64,000 nucleotides of DNA from Pelagibius sp. Alg239-R121 (GTDB lineage Bacteria; Pseudomonadota; Alphaproteobacteria; Kiloniellales; Kiloniellaceae), in NCBI RefSeq assembly GCF_947331435.1, contig NZ_CAMZOF010000014.1:1-64000 (forward strand). The letters are read 5' to 3'. This document shows positions 9,922 to 18,808 of the stretch, in pieces. The notes under the pieces were generated by a model. It made no database searches. It was not told the origin of the DNA and saw only the letters and a program-made list of their open reading frames with translations. A program made the translations under genes and the position numbers. Positions within the stretch are counted from its first letter, which is position 1, and each line of letters starts with the position of its first letter.

Positions 9922-10974
9922 CTAGTCCGGTCGATTGAGGCGTTCTAGAATCTTGGCGTGCTTTGCGCGATCCCTGGCTGTCTGCCCGTTCTCATCTTTG
10001 ACATCAGCCTGCCTGGCGGCTTCTGAACGGGCGTCGCTGGCGCCCCTGAGCGCGGCGTCACTCTGTTGCCCACCACCTAAGCGTTCAGCCAGGCCGTTAC
10101 CCATGCTGCGGAGTGTGTTTTGCACAGCATTACCGCCAAGGTTCATCGCTGCGCCGCCTACGGTGTAAGCGACCATCGGACAGAGAAATAAATTCACTAG
10201 GCCAATTCCGCTGAGCATTGTGAAGGTCAGCATTGCGGCAGAAACGTTTTCCTTGGCTCGCACGGCGTCGCTGGCTTGGATAGACAAGCTGTCGCTCGCT
10301 GCGATAACGGTTCCGAGGATACCGTAGAGCAGGATCTGAAATAGGATCAGCATCGTGACCCCGCGTAGCCAGCCGTTGAAAACATCGGCGGTGCCTTTAA
10401 TGAAGGCCCAAACGGCCAAAACCGGTGTAATCCCGATCAGAATTGCCATCAGAACCTTTGAAAAAATAATTAGTGCAAGAGCGGTGACGGCCATGGCGAT
10501 GATTGTCACAAACGAGACAAGTCCGAAGATGAATGCCATCCACGCACTGCTATCCAAAAGTGAGGTTACGCCATAGGTTCGAAGTGCGGCTTGAACACCG
10601 CGTAGAGAGGTTGAAATGAAACCCGACAGGGCCTGTACAAGTCCTTCGGAATCACTTTCACCGCCGAATTCACTGATGATAACCGTGCCGACGCCTTGCC
10701 CGAAATCGGAGAGAAACGGGTAAACATGGTTGAGCCACAGAAAGCTACCGGACACGAGGCCGTAGAACAGACCAAACCGGAGAACGAACATCAAAAAGCC
10801 ATCGAAGGAAAAAGAACCACGTAGGGCATGCAGGGCGGACCAGCCAGCAAGCGCGGCACCGCCAAGCAGGGTTAAGAACTTTGCTGACGGCGCTGATAGA
10901 GTTTGGAACACTGCCAATGCGCCGCCATTGATCGCCGTGTCGATAAACTCATTAATTTCGACAATGATGCTCAT
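9922..10974 (-). CDS. virB6: VirB6/TrbL polytopic channel protein
   Basis: A multi-spanning inner-membrane protein with about six to seven hydrophobic segments between residues 30 and 280. These include the LALIIFSKVLMAILIGITPVL stretch characteristic of the VirB6/TrbL family. The C-terminal tail (about 70 residues) is polar and Arg/Glu-rich. At 350 residues it is of normal size. The ATG overlaps the stop of the small upstream gene by four bases. It forms the inner-membrane part of the translocation channel with VirB3 and VirB8. Confidence 0.92.
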   Translation of the reverse strand: MSIIVEINEFIDTAINGGALAVFQTLSAPSAKFLTLLGGAALAGWSALHALRGSFSFDGFLMFVLRFGLFYGLVSGSFLWLNHVYPFLSDFGQGVGTVIISEFGGESDSEGLVQALSGFISTSLRGVQAALRTYGVTSLLDSSAWMAFIFGLVSFVTIIAMAVTALALIIFSKVLMAILIGITPVLAVWAFIKGTADVFNGWLRGVTMLILFQILLYGILGTVIAASDSLSIQASDAVRAKENVSAAMLTFTMLSGIGLVNLFLCPMVAYTVGGAAMNLGGNAVQNTLRSMGNGLAERLGGGQQSDAALRGASDARSEAARQADVKDENGQTARDRAKHAKILERLNRPD

Positions 10975-11336
10975 TGGACGGTCTTCTTGTGATTGCTACG
11001 GCATTTGTGTAGTTCGAATTCCAGGTTGTCGGCCTTTTGATAAAGTTCATCCACCATTGTTCGAAGAGCATTAATCGGCATGCCGAGCAGTTCCGGATCA
11101 AGACCCTGATCCGAGTCGTAGGGCGGATGGTCACTCTCAGGAATGGGTGATCCAGCTGTGATTGCGCTCTCGCATTGTGCTATCTCATGTTTGATTGCAG
11201 CGATGTCGTAACGGCCAGTCATCACTCTATTTGCGGAAACTTCGATTCGTGTGCGCTGCTCTGCTCCATGAGTTGGATCCGTAAGGATCGTTAGACCGCT
11301 CGCGAAAATGATTGCCGTCCAGACTACTTTCTTCAT
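10971..11336 (-). CDS. Small periplasmic protein embedded in the virB operon
   Basis: The 121-residue product has a signal peptide (KKVVWTAIIFASGLTILTD, processed near THGAEQ) and then a mostly helical, charged mature part with two Cys residues (AQCESA, HKCRSN) that could form a disulfide. It sits between virB5 and virB6 and overlaps both, so it is translated with the channel genes and is probably an accessory factor or entry-exclusion-like protein. Small, poorly conserved genes often occupy this position in P-type systems. No family is recognised. Confidence 0.75.
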   Translation of the reverse strand: MKKVVWTAIIFASGLTILTDPTHGAEQRTRIEVSANRVMTGRYDIAAIKHEIAQCESAITAGSPIPESDHPPYDSDQGLDPELLGMPINALRTMVDELYQKADNLEFELHKCRSNHKKTVQ

Positions 11337-12106
11337 TCGTCAAACTCCTTCGTGACCGAACCTTCGACACGTCTCCCCACTTCCATACCGCGCAAACTTG
11401 TCGTTGTTTCAGCGGCTGATACCTGACTCTGGGTGGCAAGGCTCTGGAGGATCTGCGCCAGCATCATGCCGTTCTCAACCTGGACCCGCGTGTTGAGATC
11501 CATCGAGGTTTTGAGATCGGCTGAGCTGCCGATCTCGTCGCGGTAGCGGTCATAGCGTTCGAAGGCTTCGCCCGCGCCCGCGAAGTTTTCTTCTGCGACC
11601 GCCAGGGCTGCCATGCTGGAACCGGAAAGCAAATCATGCGCTCTGGTACGGACGGTATCCTCTTCATCGCCGAAGAAATCCTGTCCCGACATCACATCGA
11701 ACTCTTCCGAGAGTTCTGTGAGCCTGCCGCCGACCCGGTTGTTGAGCATCCTCCCTCCGGACCGCAGGTCGTTGAGTCTGGCTGCGAGCTTTCGAGGTGT
11801 AATGTCCCCATCGAACAAACCCTGGATCTTGTTCTTAACGCCAGTGATCGATTGATAAGTTCGTTCTGCTTCCTTGAGCTGCGACTGGAGAGTGGTCAAC
11901 TGTTCGACCATGTTGGTCAGCTGTTCTTCGTTGATGCCGAGAGCTTCCATGTTGGTATTCAGAATGGAAACCAGTTCGGCGACCGTCGCTGCATCGAAGG
12001 TCGGAATGCCGCCCGCAAATGCGGGTTTGGACGGTGCCATTGTGCCAATTGCCGCCAATGCTGTGACCGCGGCAACCGCCAGGCCTCGCCGGGATACCTC
12101 GTCCAT
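11333..12106 (-). CDS. virB5: VirB5-like pilus tip protein
   Basis: A minor pilus component. Residues 1-32 carry an Arg-Arg-containing signal sequence (SRRGLAVAAVTALAAIG) ending near AFAGG. The mature protein is largely alpha-helical, with long heptad-like stretches (EEQLTNMVEQLTTLQSQLKE), as in TrwJ/VirB5. At 257 residues it fits, and its position downstream of virB4 and the lipoprotein gene matches the canonical order. It starts right after the lipoprotein stop and overlaps the next gene by four bases. Confidence 0.85.
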   Translation of the reverse strand: MDEVSRRGLAVAAVTALAAIGTMAPSKPAFAGGIPTFDAATVAELVSILNTNMEALGINEEQLTNMVEQLTTLQSQLKEAERTYQSITGVKNKIQGLFDGDITPRKLAARLNDLRSGGRMLNNRVGGRLTELSEEFDVMSGQDFFGDEEDTVRTRAHDLLSGSSMAALAVAEENFAGAGEAFERYDRYRDEIGSSADLKTSMDLNTRVQVENGMMLAQILQSLATQSQVSAAETTTSLRGMEVGRRVEGSVTKEFDE

Positions 12107-12283
12107 TTACCTTTCCTCCTTCTGTGCTATTGGCGCGGGAACAAGCCCAGTCTGCGGGATTGGTGTTGAGTCCTCGAAGGAACATTCCGCACGGCGTTCC
12201 TCGTAAGGATGGAGCGTGTCTCCGGCCAGCGTGCACCCCGAAATAAGGAATAGCGCGATCGAGAGCCCTACTAACGTTCTCAT
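12107..12283 (-). CDS. Small lipoprotein, VirB7-like (58 aa)
   Basis: The ATG at 12283 overlaps the virB4 stop (ATGA), which decides this start over an upstream one inside virB4. The peptide has a lipoprotein signal: basic start MR, hydrophobic run LVGLSIALFLIS and lipobox ISGC at Cys20. The short mature part ends with a Pro-containing tail. This matches VirB7, the outer-membrane lipoprotein that stabilises VirB9, although here it sits between virB4 and virB5 rather than before virB8. An entry-exclusion lipoprotein is the alternative. Confidence 0.75.
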   Translation of the reverse strand: MRTLVGLSIALFLISGCTLAGDTLHPYEERRAECSFEDSTPIPQTGLVPAPIAQKEER

Positions 12284-14721
12284 GCGGCTGTCTCCTGTTT
12301 GATCTCTTCCGCCATGAAAGCGGCAAGCCAATCCTCGCCATGTATCCGTCTGAGTCGGTCCATTTCCCGTACACCCTCGGCGGTACCGGCAAGGACCTTC
12401 AAGAACGGGTCCATGCCGCGAAATCGGGTTGAAACAAACAGGGACTCACGAGAGTTCTTGATCAACATCCTGCGCATTTCCGGCGCCATGCCCCGGATCA
12501 GAGACAATTGCTCGGGAGGTAATCCCAAGACATCGACATAGCTCTCGTGGTCTGCGTCCGGGTTGCCAAAGAAGATGTTGGTTTCTGTCGATTGAACCAA
12601 TGTTTCAGAGATCGCGGATTTGGCCGCATCAGCCGGTTCCTGCGTCATGAAAACGACAATGCCGTTCTTGCTCCGGATCGTCTTGATCCAGTCCTTGATG
12701 CGGCTTGCGAATCGCGGATCATCGAGCAGTCTCCAGGCTTCATCGAGAATGATGATTGTGGGATAGCCTCGGCTGAGCTTGCGTTCGATCCTATAGAACA
12801 GATAGTCCAGAACGGCGGAGCGGATCTTTGGACTGTCGAGGATACCGGTCATATCGAAGCCAATGACCGGCTGATCGAGCAAGAAAGAATCCTCGTGGTT
12901 CGCGAAAAGCCAGGCCCGATCGCCATCCGAATGCCAAGGCTTGAGGTAATCCTTGATGCGATATTCCGCGTCGCTGTCGTCGACCGAGCGCAGCAAGCTT
13001 ACGAAGTCATCAAAATTTTTGAGATCCGGTTCGGCGGCGACTGTGCGCTTGACTGCATCCGCAATCCGGCGTTGCTGCTCTGGCGTCAGAATACCGCCAA
13101 TCAAGCGTTCGACAAATCCCGTCAGCCACATGGCACTATCGCCGTCGTGCGCCAATGCAAAGGGATTGAAGCCGATGTTCTCGTCCGGCGTCAGCCTGAA
13201 ATACTCCCCGCCGAGAGCACGGACAGCCGCTTCCGCCACACGGTCTTTATCGAAATAAATGATATCTGGCGGCTGCGGCAGACGCCGAGTTTCGCAGATC
13301 AGAAAATTCGCTACGGTCGTTTTGCCCGAACCGGTTGGGCCGTAGATTGCTGTGTTCCCAGGAGCCCTTTTCCCAGGCGCATGGAAGGAGAAATGGTATG
13401 GTGTGAGTGAAGAGGTCTCCAGGAGAGTGACCGGCATTCCCCACCTCAGATTACGGAGCGCACCGACCGGATGTGTGTGAAAGGCAGCCATGTCCGCGAA
13501 ATTGTCATGGCTGATGATCCGGCTTTTGCTGCGGGTCTGGTAAGACATGTTGCCGGGTAGTTGTGCCCACCAAGCTGCTTCCATACCCAGATCTTCGCGC
13601 TTTAAGCGGAGTCCGCTCGGGCTGACAGCGGAGACAACGCGTGACAAGGATTTGCTGAGCCGGTCTTCCGTCTCGGCCAGGACCGTGATGGTAAGATGAT
13701 GCTGGCCCATGGACAGCCGGCGTGAAGCCACAGCATCCTTTGCCGTCGCCAGCTCCTGGATTAGAGATTCCGCTTCATCGCCTGCGTCCTTCATGTGAGC
13801 CGCCGCGTTGAAGACGCTTTGCCCGCTCTTCACGCGATCCAGAGGCATAAAGCTTTCAGTCAAAATAAATTCGGCCCGCTCGCCCACCAAAGCGTCAAAC
13901 ATGCTTTCGTCCGTGGTATCGCCATAAGCAGAGACCGCGAGAATGGCGCCGTAACGATTGTCTTCTGGGGCCGCTCCGGTGATGGACAGGCACTCACCTT
14001 TGAACCGAAGCCTGGCGCAGGGAATGACCTCGTCCAGAGCGGCACTGGCGTCGGGTGCGCTGGTCCATACACCGTTTGCAAGCATGGTCATGAGTTGCAG
14101 TGTTTCACGGCGGTCAACGGCCGTTTCCGTCAAACGCTCAACCCCCAAAGACACAAGTGCTTCACTAACCGTACCGCAGCGCGACCGCAACTCCTCGATG
14201 TCGTCTTGACGAAGCGCCCGTATACTTGCTAGCTCCGCGTCTTCGGTGCGGAATACGGAGCTTAAAAATCTGGCGATGGAGGCAGCAGGGTTCAGCGAAG
14301 TGGGAACGGGTCGAAAGACGATCGAGAAATAATGTCGTATCTCGTAGGTTTCGTTCTCGGTCAACTGACGGCGGTAGAGTTCATCCAGGTCGGCCGCGAA
14401 GTCGTTGCCAACAACCGGTGTCATCGTTTCCGCTGCGTTTACTTTGCGTCGGATCGTATGCGCGTAAAGAACGGTCCTGCCATCGTCGAACATGTTCGCG
14501 ACCCGGGACATAGCTTCGCGCGCCTGTCGAAGGGTTCCGGCACTGGCGGTTTCGTGCGAGACACCTCTGATCCGGAAAACTGCAATGAGGTCGCTGTTCT
14601 TCGTGGAGAGTAGCCCGCCCGACAGGAACCGGACGGCCGGAATGTGAGTTCTCATCCCAACTTCATACGAAAGCAGAGTTCCATTCTTCAGTTCTTTCCG
14701 GATTGACTTACTCAGGGGCAT
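12280..14721 (-). CDS. virB4: VirB4 secretion ATPase
   Basis: The largest ATPase of the type IV system, essential for pilus biogenesis and transfer. At 813 residues it has the family's length. The Walker A motif YGPTGSGKTTVANF lies near residue 445 and the Walker B segment TIIILDEAWRLLDDP near residue 650, followed by the conserved FMTQEPADAAKS region. The N-terminal CagE/TrbE/VirB domain precedes the ATPase core. Its 5' end overlaps virB3 and its 3' end overlaps the lipoprotein gene. Confidence 0.96.
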   Translation of the reverse strand: MPLSKSIRKELKNGTLLSYEVGMRTHIPAVRFLSGGLLSTKNSDLIAVFRIRGVSHETASAGTLRQAREAMSRVANMFDDGRTVLYAHTIRRKVNAAETMTPVVGNDFAADLDELYRRQLTENETYEIRHYFSIVFRPVPTSLNPAASIARFLSSVFRTEDAELASIRALRQDDIEELRSRCGTVSEALVSLGVERLTETAVDRRETLQLMTMLANGVWTSAPDASAALDEVIPCARLRFKGECLSITGAAPEDNRYGAILAVSAYGDTTDESMFDALVGERAEFILTESFMPLDRVKSGQSVFNAAAHMKDAGDEAESLIQELATAKDAVASRRLSMGQHHLTITVLAETEDRLSKSLSRVVSAVSPSGLRLKREDLGMEAAWWAQLPGNMSYQTRSKSRIISHDNFADMAAFHTHPVGALRNLRWGMPVTLLETSSLTPYHFSFHAPGKRAPGNTAIYGPTGSGKTTVANFLICETRRLPQPPDIIYFDKDRVAEAAVRALGGEYFRLTPDENIGFNPFALAHDGDSAMWLTGFVERLIGGILTPEQQRRIADAVKRTVAAEPDLKNFDDFVSLLRSVDDSDAEYRIKDYLKPWHSDGDRAWLFANHEDSFLLDQPVIGFDMTGILDSPKIRSAVLDYLFYRIERKLSRGYPTIIILDEAWRLLDDPRFASRIKDWIKTIRSKNGIVVFMTQEPADAAKSAISETLVQSTETNIFFGNPDADHESYVDVLGLPPEQLSLIRGMAPEMRRMLIKNSRESLFVSTRFRGMDPFLKVLAGTAEGVREMDRLRRIHGEDWLAAFMAEEIKQETAA

Positions 14722-14992
14722 AAGAGTTTCCTCGCCAATACTGGCTATTCAGTGTTGGCGGCGTCTTCTTGAGCTTGATGTTCAGAATCGTGAAGAGATA
14801 GCTGTCGTGCTGCGCTAGGCGACGCATGGCGAAATACATCGGAACAACTGACAACAACCCCCAAAAATCCCACGTATTCTGCGTCAGAATAAAAAGAACC
14901 ATCGGTCCGACGCTGCCCACTAGCCAAAAGGAGATGGGCACGCCGAGGCGTTCGGCGGGGCGCGTCATGCCGGTGTAAACGGACGATGTCAT
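14708..14992 (-). CDS. virB3: VirB3 inner-membrane protein
   Basis: A 94-residue protein with two adjacent hydrophobic segments (about 20-37 and 42-57) and the TRPAERLGVP opening typical of VirB3. It helps VirB4 associate with the membrane. It overlaps virB2 upstream and virB4 downstream, fixing its place in the operon. Confidence 0.9.
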   Translation of the reverse strand: MTSSVYTGMTRPAERLGVPISFWLVGSVGPMVLFILTQNTWDFWGLLSVVPMYFAMRRLAQHDSYLFTILNIKLKKTPPTLNSQYWRGNSYAPE

Positions 14993-15291
14993 CAGACGGC
15001 GAAGTTCTGAATGACTTCAGCGATTTTGAAGGCACCGAAAAAGATCGTTAGCACGACGAGGACCACAAAGAAGTGTCCCCAGCTTACGGGAATGCGCGGA
15101 GCGGCAGCGCTAATCCCAGCAACCGCAATTGCAGCCCCACCAAGAAGAATGCCGTTGGTGCCGGTTACGAAGGTTTTGATTTGCTCCAGGAAGGACGAGA
15201 CGGGTTCGAAAATTTCCTGCGCCAGAGCAGGCGAGGCAATTGAAACGAGGATGACCGCGAATAAAATGAGATTCGTGGCGTTTTTATTCAT
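14992..15291 (-). CDS. virB2: VirB2 major pilin
   Basis: The pilin subunit of the conjugative or secretion pilus. It has a signal peptide (NLILFAVILVSIASPALAQ) followed by a short polar region and two hydrophobic helices (about residues 45-65 and 75-95), the standard pilin hairpin. At 99 residues it fits TrbC/VirB2. It is the first gene of the minus-strand operon, so the main promoter should lie in the gap 15292-15602. Confidence 0.92.
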   Translation of the reverse strand: MNKNATNLILFAVILVSIASPALAQEIFEPVSSFLEQIKTFVTGTNGILLGGAAIAVAGISAAAPRIPVSWGHFFVVLVVLTIFFGAFKIAEVIQNFAV

Positions 15292-15602
15292 TGGGCGCTC
15301 CGGTTTAGCTTGGGTGGAAGTGCAGGGGTAAACGCGTGCAGCCCATCAGCGCCGCGCTTGGAATTACCTAAAAGTAAGGGAGGCGGAATCCGATTACCGC
15401 GATCAGCACTGTTCGAGCGCGGATGCAGTCTGTGGGGACCTTGTTAGTGAGAAAGTCGATGTGACGCGTTGAGGGTTCGCTGTTGGATACGGTGCGAACA
15501 CTTCTATCGCGTTTGAAAAGGAAGACGGGAAGCGAAACTAAAGAAAATACGTGTTGAGGACTAGAAGAGGAAAAATCAACTGTTTGCTGTTCAGAATGAC
15601 CT
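15292..15602. other. Gap upstream of virB2, likely operon promoter region
   Basis: About 310 bases with no convincing gene. Because virB2 is the first gene of the twelve-gene minus-strand operon, its promoter is expected here. I could not pick out a clear -35/-10 pair. Confidence 0.4.
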
Positions 15603-15887
15603 TCACGGGTCCTCAATTTTCTCGACGTGAGTCGAGACAGTAAAGCTCTCTGCTTCTGGGTGAATTTTAACGAAGAAATTATATGCCGAATCGAGTGACT
15701 TGAAATATTTGTCACTGAGACCCCGGCTAACCAATACGCGAAGCGCCTCTCCGTCTGGCTTATGTGCAATGCAACGCCAGAACAACCGCCCCTCTCTTTC
15801 GACGGGTCCGATAGTGACTCTTCCACCTTCTTTAATGAACTGTGGTAGCGCATCAGAGGTTATCAATCCCAGTCTCTCAAACTGCAT
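15603..15887 (-). CDS. Hypothetical protein (94 aa)
   Basis: A small soluble protein with no signal peptide or membrane segment. The start at 15887 (MQFERLGL) is chosen because the upstream extension to 15980 is unlike the rest in composition. The sequence mixes short beta-like stretches (GRVTIGPVEREGRLFWRCIAH is split here as GRVTIGPVER and GRLFWRCI) with a helical tail. The pattern VTIGPVEREG...FWRCIAHKPDGEA might be a small ligand- or nucleic-acid-binding fold, but no family is recognised. It shares orientation with the virB operon but lies about 310 bases upstream of it. Confidence 0.5.
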   Translation of the reverse strand: MQFERLGLITSDALPQFIKEGGRVTIGPVEREGRLFWRCIAHKPDGEALRVLVSRGLSDKYFKSLDSAYNFFVKIHPEAESFTVSTHVEKIEDP

Positions 15888-16303
15888 GGCATTGCCCAAT
15901 CTTGTTAAAAACAATGATTGGGTATGGCTAATTATCGCCCTGCAGAAAACGAATACGCGGCGAATAACGAAATTTCGCATTATCCAGAAAAAAGTACAAG
16001 ATTAAAAATTTGCATAATTTTCTGTTTTGCGACAAACTCCGTTTCGTCAGTTTTTGGTGAAAACCGGACGGTAGATGTATCGTCGAAATCGCATTTTGTC
16101 CGAGTTAAGAATTCTTGTTAGCCACTCAATTGAGTACAACCCTTAGAAGGCATGCTGTGCGTGGTAACAAGATATAGTAGGTATTGAATTCGATGTGCTG
16201 TGACATTCCGGTGGTATTGATGCCTCTGTATATACAACCCAAGGGTTGCGCCACAGGATGTCTGCCTCACCATCATTCTTGGTCGGAGTCCATGGGAGGG
16301 ATC
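15888..16303. other. Intergenic region between the T4SS block and the TrbM-like gene
   Basis: About 415 bases, AT-rich in the middle (15990-16140), with no convincing reading frame. It probably holds divergent promoters for the leftward hypothetical gene and the rightward trbM-like gene. A GGGAGGG ribosome binding site for the latter lies at 16294-16300. Confidence 0.45.
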
Positions 16304-16783
16304 ATGAAGAAAGTTACGTGCGCAGCATTCGCGGCGGGCGTCTTAATCGGAACATCGGTTCCCAGCTTTGCCGCTTCTCAAGACGAATGCGCTATCTGGC
16401 TCTGCCTGCCGGGTGGCTTTCCAGGTGGCTGCGAGGCCGCTTATGCGGCCTTCATTAAGCGCATCAACCACACACCGAAGCCAAAGCCGCCGCTGCCGCC
16501 GTTCAGCTCTTGTGATAACGGAAACGGGGACATGGTTTTTGATTGGGGATTTCGAGAAAAATTTCGCTGTGAAGATCTTGCCAGCGAAATACATAGCGGT
16601 CAGGAAGGAAATCGGTCTTGCCGCATGGAGGCCAACAACGAGCAGGGGTATGTGACCACGCCTTTGATCCGTGACGAGATCCTGTGGACGGACGTTCCTT
16701 CTCTCGGCAAAGAACATCGCAGGACAAAATATGTCTGGCGATCAACAGTCGTCAGAGGTGGCGTTGACGAGGGGCGGCGATGA
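16304..16783 (+). CDS. trbM: TrbM/KikA-like conjugal transfer protein
   Basis: After a signal peptide (VTCAAFAAGVLIGTSVPSFA) the mature protein begins with CAIWLCLPGGFPGGC and the sequence around FIKRI and PLPPFSSC. These are the hallmark Cys-rich elements of the TrbM/KikA/MpfK family found in IncP and related conjugative plasmids. The Cys residues probably make periplasmic disulfides. The ATG at 16304 is preferred over 16184 because of a strong GGGAGGG site and because the signal peptide begins there. Its stop overlaps the start of the next small gene. Its presence supports the T4SS being conjugative. The C-terminal part is not recognised. Confidence 0.82.
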   Translation: MKKVTCAAFAAGVLIGTSVPSFAASQDECAIWLCLPGGFPGGCEAAYAAFIKRINHTPKPKPPLPPFSSCDNGNGDMVFDWGFREKFRCEDLASEIHSGQEGNRSCRMEANNEQGYVTTPLIRDEILWTDVPSLGKEHRRTKYVWRSTVVRGGVDEGRR

Positions 16784-17049
16784 GCGGCCAAGACATTGTC
16801 ATCGATCGCTTTTCGTTTAAAGGCGAGATCGTCGAGACCTGGCTGTGCAAGCGCGGCGATATCTTCATCATCCGGCCTTGGTGGCAGGATGGCGATCGCT
16901 TGACGCTTTTCGAGCTTAGTGTTGAAGGTCGTGCAAATCTCACAGTAGAGGCCGCAACCCACAGCGTCGCCTTTAAGCGCCTGGCGGTGTTGGTACGGGA
17001 AGGCATCGTGTCCGGTCAGTGGCTGAGATGGGAGCGCGAGGTCGCGTGA
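16780..17049 (+). CDS. Hypothetical protein (89 aa) coupled to the trbM-like gene
   Basis: The ATG overlaps the preceding stop (ATGA), so the two genes are translationally coupled. The product is a small soluble protein with alternating hydrophobic strands (DIVIDRFSFKGEIVE, DIFIIRPWW) and a helical C-terminus. There are no membrane segments or recognisable motifs. Small proteins of this kind often follow trbM-like genes in alphaproteobacterial plasmids, but I cannot assign a role. Confidence 0.6.
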   Translation: MSGQDIVIDRFSFKGEIVETWLCKRGDIFIIRPWWQDGDRLTLFELSVEGRANLTVEAATHSVAFKRLAVLVREGIVSGQWLRWEREVA

Positions 17050-17175
17050 TTGACAACCTAAGTTTGGCAGCGGCATGGCATCGAAATCGCGCCCATAGCG
17101 CTCAACTCAGTTTTCGAAAGACTAGCGAGATCGGCACTGCAGATAGAATCGGCGATGCTACCCTATTTCACGCGT

Positions 17176-17504
17176 CCTGCTTAAAATCACGAATTGACAG
17201 TCGTTTGACGATCCAGCGTCCGACGACTCGAGTCGTGATTGGCTTCAGTAGCGCAGACAAACGCCTTCAGCTGCCTGAAATCACGCAGCCTTCCTGCCTC
17301 AAGTCACGAATCGTAGGGTGCGAACTGCCTGAAATCACGAATCAAAGTCCGGGTCCTGCCCCAAATCACGTAGGTGGAACCTCGACAGCCACAACATTTA
17401 GCGTTACTCCCAATAATGGCATTGGTTTGAGTGCACTTCAGACGTCTTCTAGAGTCTTCTACGTGATTTTAGGCAGGAAGTCGGAAATTCGGGATTTTAG
17501 GCAG
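17176..17504. repeat. Iteron array (probable replication origin and repA operator)
   Basis: Five direct copies close to CTGCCTGAAATCACGAA lie at 17176-17194, 17271-17287, 17293-17311, 17325-17343 and 17355-17373. Two inverted copies (CGTGATTTTAGGCAGG-type) lie at 17459-17477 and 17490-17504, directly before the repA start at 17519. Direct iterons upstream of an initiator gene with inverted partial copies over its promoter are the classical arrangement of theta-replicating, self-regulated plasmids. The direct copies would be the origin and the inverted ones the autorepression operator. The open frame that crosses this region is judged spurious. Confidence 0.85.
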
Positions 17505-17518
17505 TTAGGGCAGATATC

Positions 17519-18442
17519 ATGAAACAACTAGACCTGCTGGACAGCCCACTTCACGGCAAGGTCAAAGGCGAGCGCCATATTATGGAGTTTCCCTTTTTCG
17601 ACCTTTCGCGCAGAGCGCGACGCAAACGCCTGCGCTATAGCGATGAGACCCGTGGCATCACCATCGATATCAAAGCCGTCGAGGGCTCCGGTATCGCTAC
17701 CATTTATGACAAGGACATGATTGTCTACGTCGCGTCCTTGATCGTTCAAGAGTTGGCCAACGGTGGCTCGCCGCGGCGGGAATACCAATTCTCCGCCAAT
17801 GACTTTTTTCGCGTCGCGGGCCGAGACCGTTCAAAACGATCCTACAGCAATCTGGAAAACACGATCGAGCGTTTAAAAGGCACGCTCATCAGGACCAATA
17901 TCGAGACTGGCGGCGAAGGAATCGATGGTTGGTTTAACTGGTTTGATTCAGGAACCGCGCTTCAATACGCCCGCGATCAAGAGACCGGTGAGAAACGCCT
18001 GAAGATGATCCGTGTCGTGTTGTGCGAATGGTTGTTCCGAGCGATTCTTCGCGATGGCAAAATGCTCGAGTATTGCGATGCCTACTTCAATCTTCGGCCG
18101 ATCGAGCGGCGCTTGTATGATTTGGCGCGAGTCCATTGCGAGGAACAGGCAACATGGACTCTGCAGCTTGAACCGCTCCGCCAGCTGACCGGATCTGATA
18201 GTGAACTGTCGAAGTTCAGATCGCAGCTGGCGGCAATCAGTGAAGAAGACCGGCTGCCCGACTACGACATACGTTTGGTCGATGAGTACGGCCAGGCTTT
18301 GAGTGCCCGTGCGGCGTCGCTTGCCAAGGTTTTTGTGGTCTTCAGTCGCCGTGAATTCCTGATCGGCGACGGCAATGCAATGGGCCCCATAAACAACCTT
18401 CTGGTCGAACAGTCCGGTCCGAACGTTGAGGGAACAGCATGA
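17519..18442 (+). CDS. repA: Plasmid replication initiator RepA (RPA family)
   Basis: A 307-residue initiator of the alphaproteobacterial RepA/RPA type. It has a characteristic opening (DSPLHGKVKGERHIMEFPFF and the following SRRARRK basic segment) and a winged-helix-like core (LRPIERRLYDLARVHC). It should bind the iterons that lie directly upstream and open the origin. The gene is single-copy here, followed by a 430-base gap with an antisense RNA and then a second, RepC-like initiator. Inverted iterons over its promoter suggest autorepression. Confidence 0.88.
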   Translation: MKQLDLLDSPLHGKVKGERHIMEFPFFDLSRRARRKRLRYSDETRGITIDIKAVEGSGIATIYDKDMIVYVASLIVQELANGGSPRREYQFSANDFFRVAGRDRSKRSYSNLENTIERLKGTLIRTNIETGGEGIDGWFNWFDSGTALQYARDQETGEKRLKMIRVVLCEWLFRAILRDGKMLEYCDAYFNLRPIERRLYDLARVHCEEQATWTLQLEPLRQLTGSDSELSKFRSQLAAISEEDRLPDYDIRLVDEYGQALSARAASLAKVFVVFSRREFLIGDGNAMGPINNLLVEQSGPNVEGTA

Positions 18443-18699
18443 TGAGCTGGTGGATAGCTATTGAGAGCACGTTGAGGCCGCCTTAGGCCTTTAGAATCGG
18501 CCGGAAACAAACTGTCCGGTATTCAAGTTAAATCCAGTTAGCCAAGTCTAGAAAACTTCGGAATCGGATTCTGAAAATGGCGGAGCTGTGCCTAAGCGAA
18601 AGTATCTTTGTTCACTGGCTATTGAGCCAGCTTAGGCGCTGTGAATTTCAACATCACTCAATAAGGAAGGGAGCAGCGATTAACGCCAAGACTTAAAAA

Positions 18700-18774
18700 A
18701 GCAAAAACCTCGTAGCTACCAACTACGAGGTTTGCCGGGGAAGCGAATAGACGCCACACCAAGAAGTATTATCG
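18700..18774 (-). ncRNA. Predicted countertranscribed antisense RNA (incompatibility RNA)
   Basis: On the minus strand a near-consensus promoter is followed, after about 75 bases, by a strong intrinsic terminator, with no reading frame between. The RNA would be antisense to the leader of the RepC-like gene. This is exactly the position and architecture of the small incompatibility RNAs that control repC in repABC plasmids and of ctRNAs in other theta plasmids. Sequence shows promoter and terminator; the regulatory role is inferred from known replicon logic. The 5' end is estimated as about 7 bases after the -10 box. Confidence 0.68.
18705..18733 (-). terminator. Intrinsic terminator of the antisense RNA
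   Basis: AAACCTCGTAG and CTACGAGGTTT form a perfect 11-bp stem with a 7-base loop. On the minus strand it is followed by TTTTTGCTTTTTT, a proper U-tract. On the plus strand no U-tract follows, so it works only leftward. Confidence 0.75.
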
Positions 18775-18780
18775 GCGCCT

Positions 18781-18808
18781 ATTCTAATCCCTCGGAAATC
18801 AGTGTCAA
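18781..18808 (-). promoter_or_regulatory. Strong promoter for the antisense RNA
   Basis: Read on the minus strand, TTGACA (18808-18803) is a perfect -35 box and TAGAAT (18786-18781) a good -10 box, with 16 bases between them. It points away from the RepC-like gene, into the predicted antisense RNA. Confidence 0.7.

Noticed and set aside
17019-17522. Open frame of 167 codons covering the iteron region
   Set aside because: Its translated sequence simply repeats the iterons (LPEIT, CLKSRI) and shows no protein-like character; the region is better explained as an origin.
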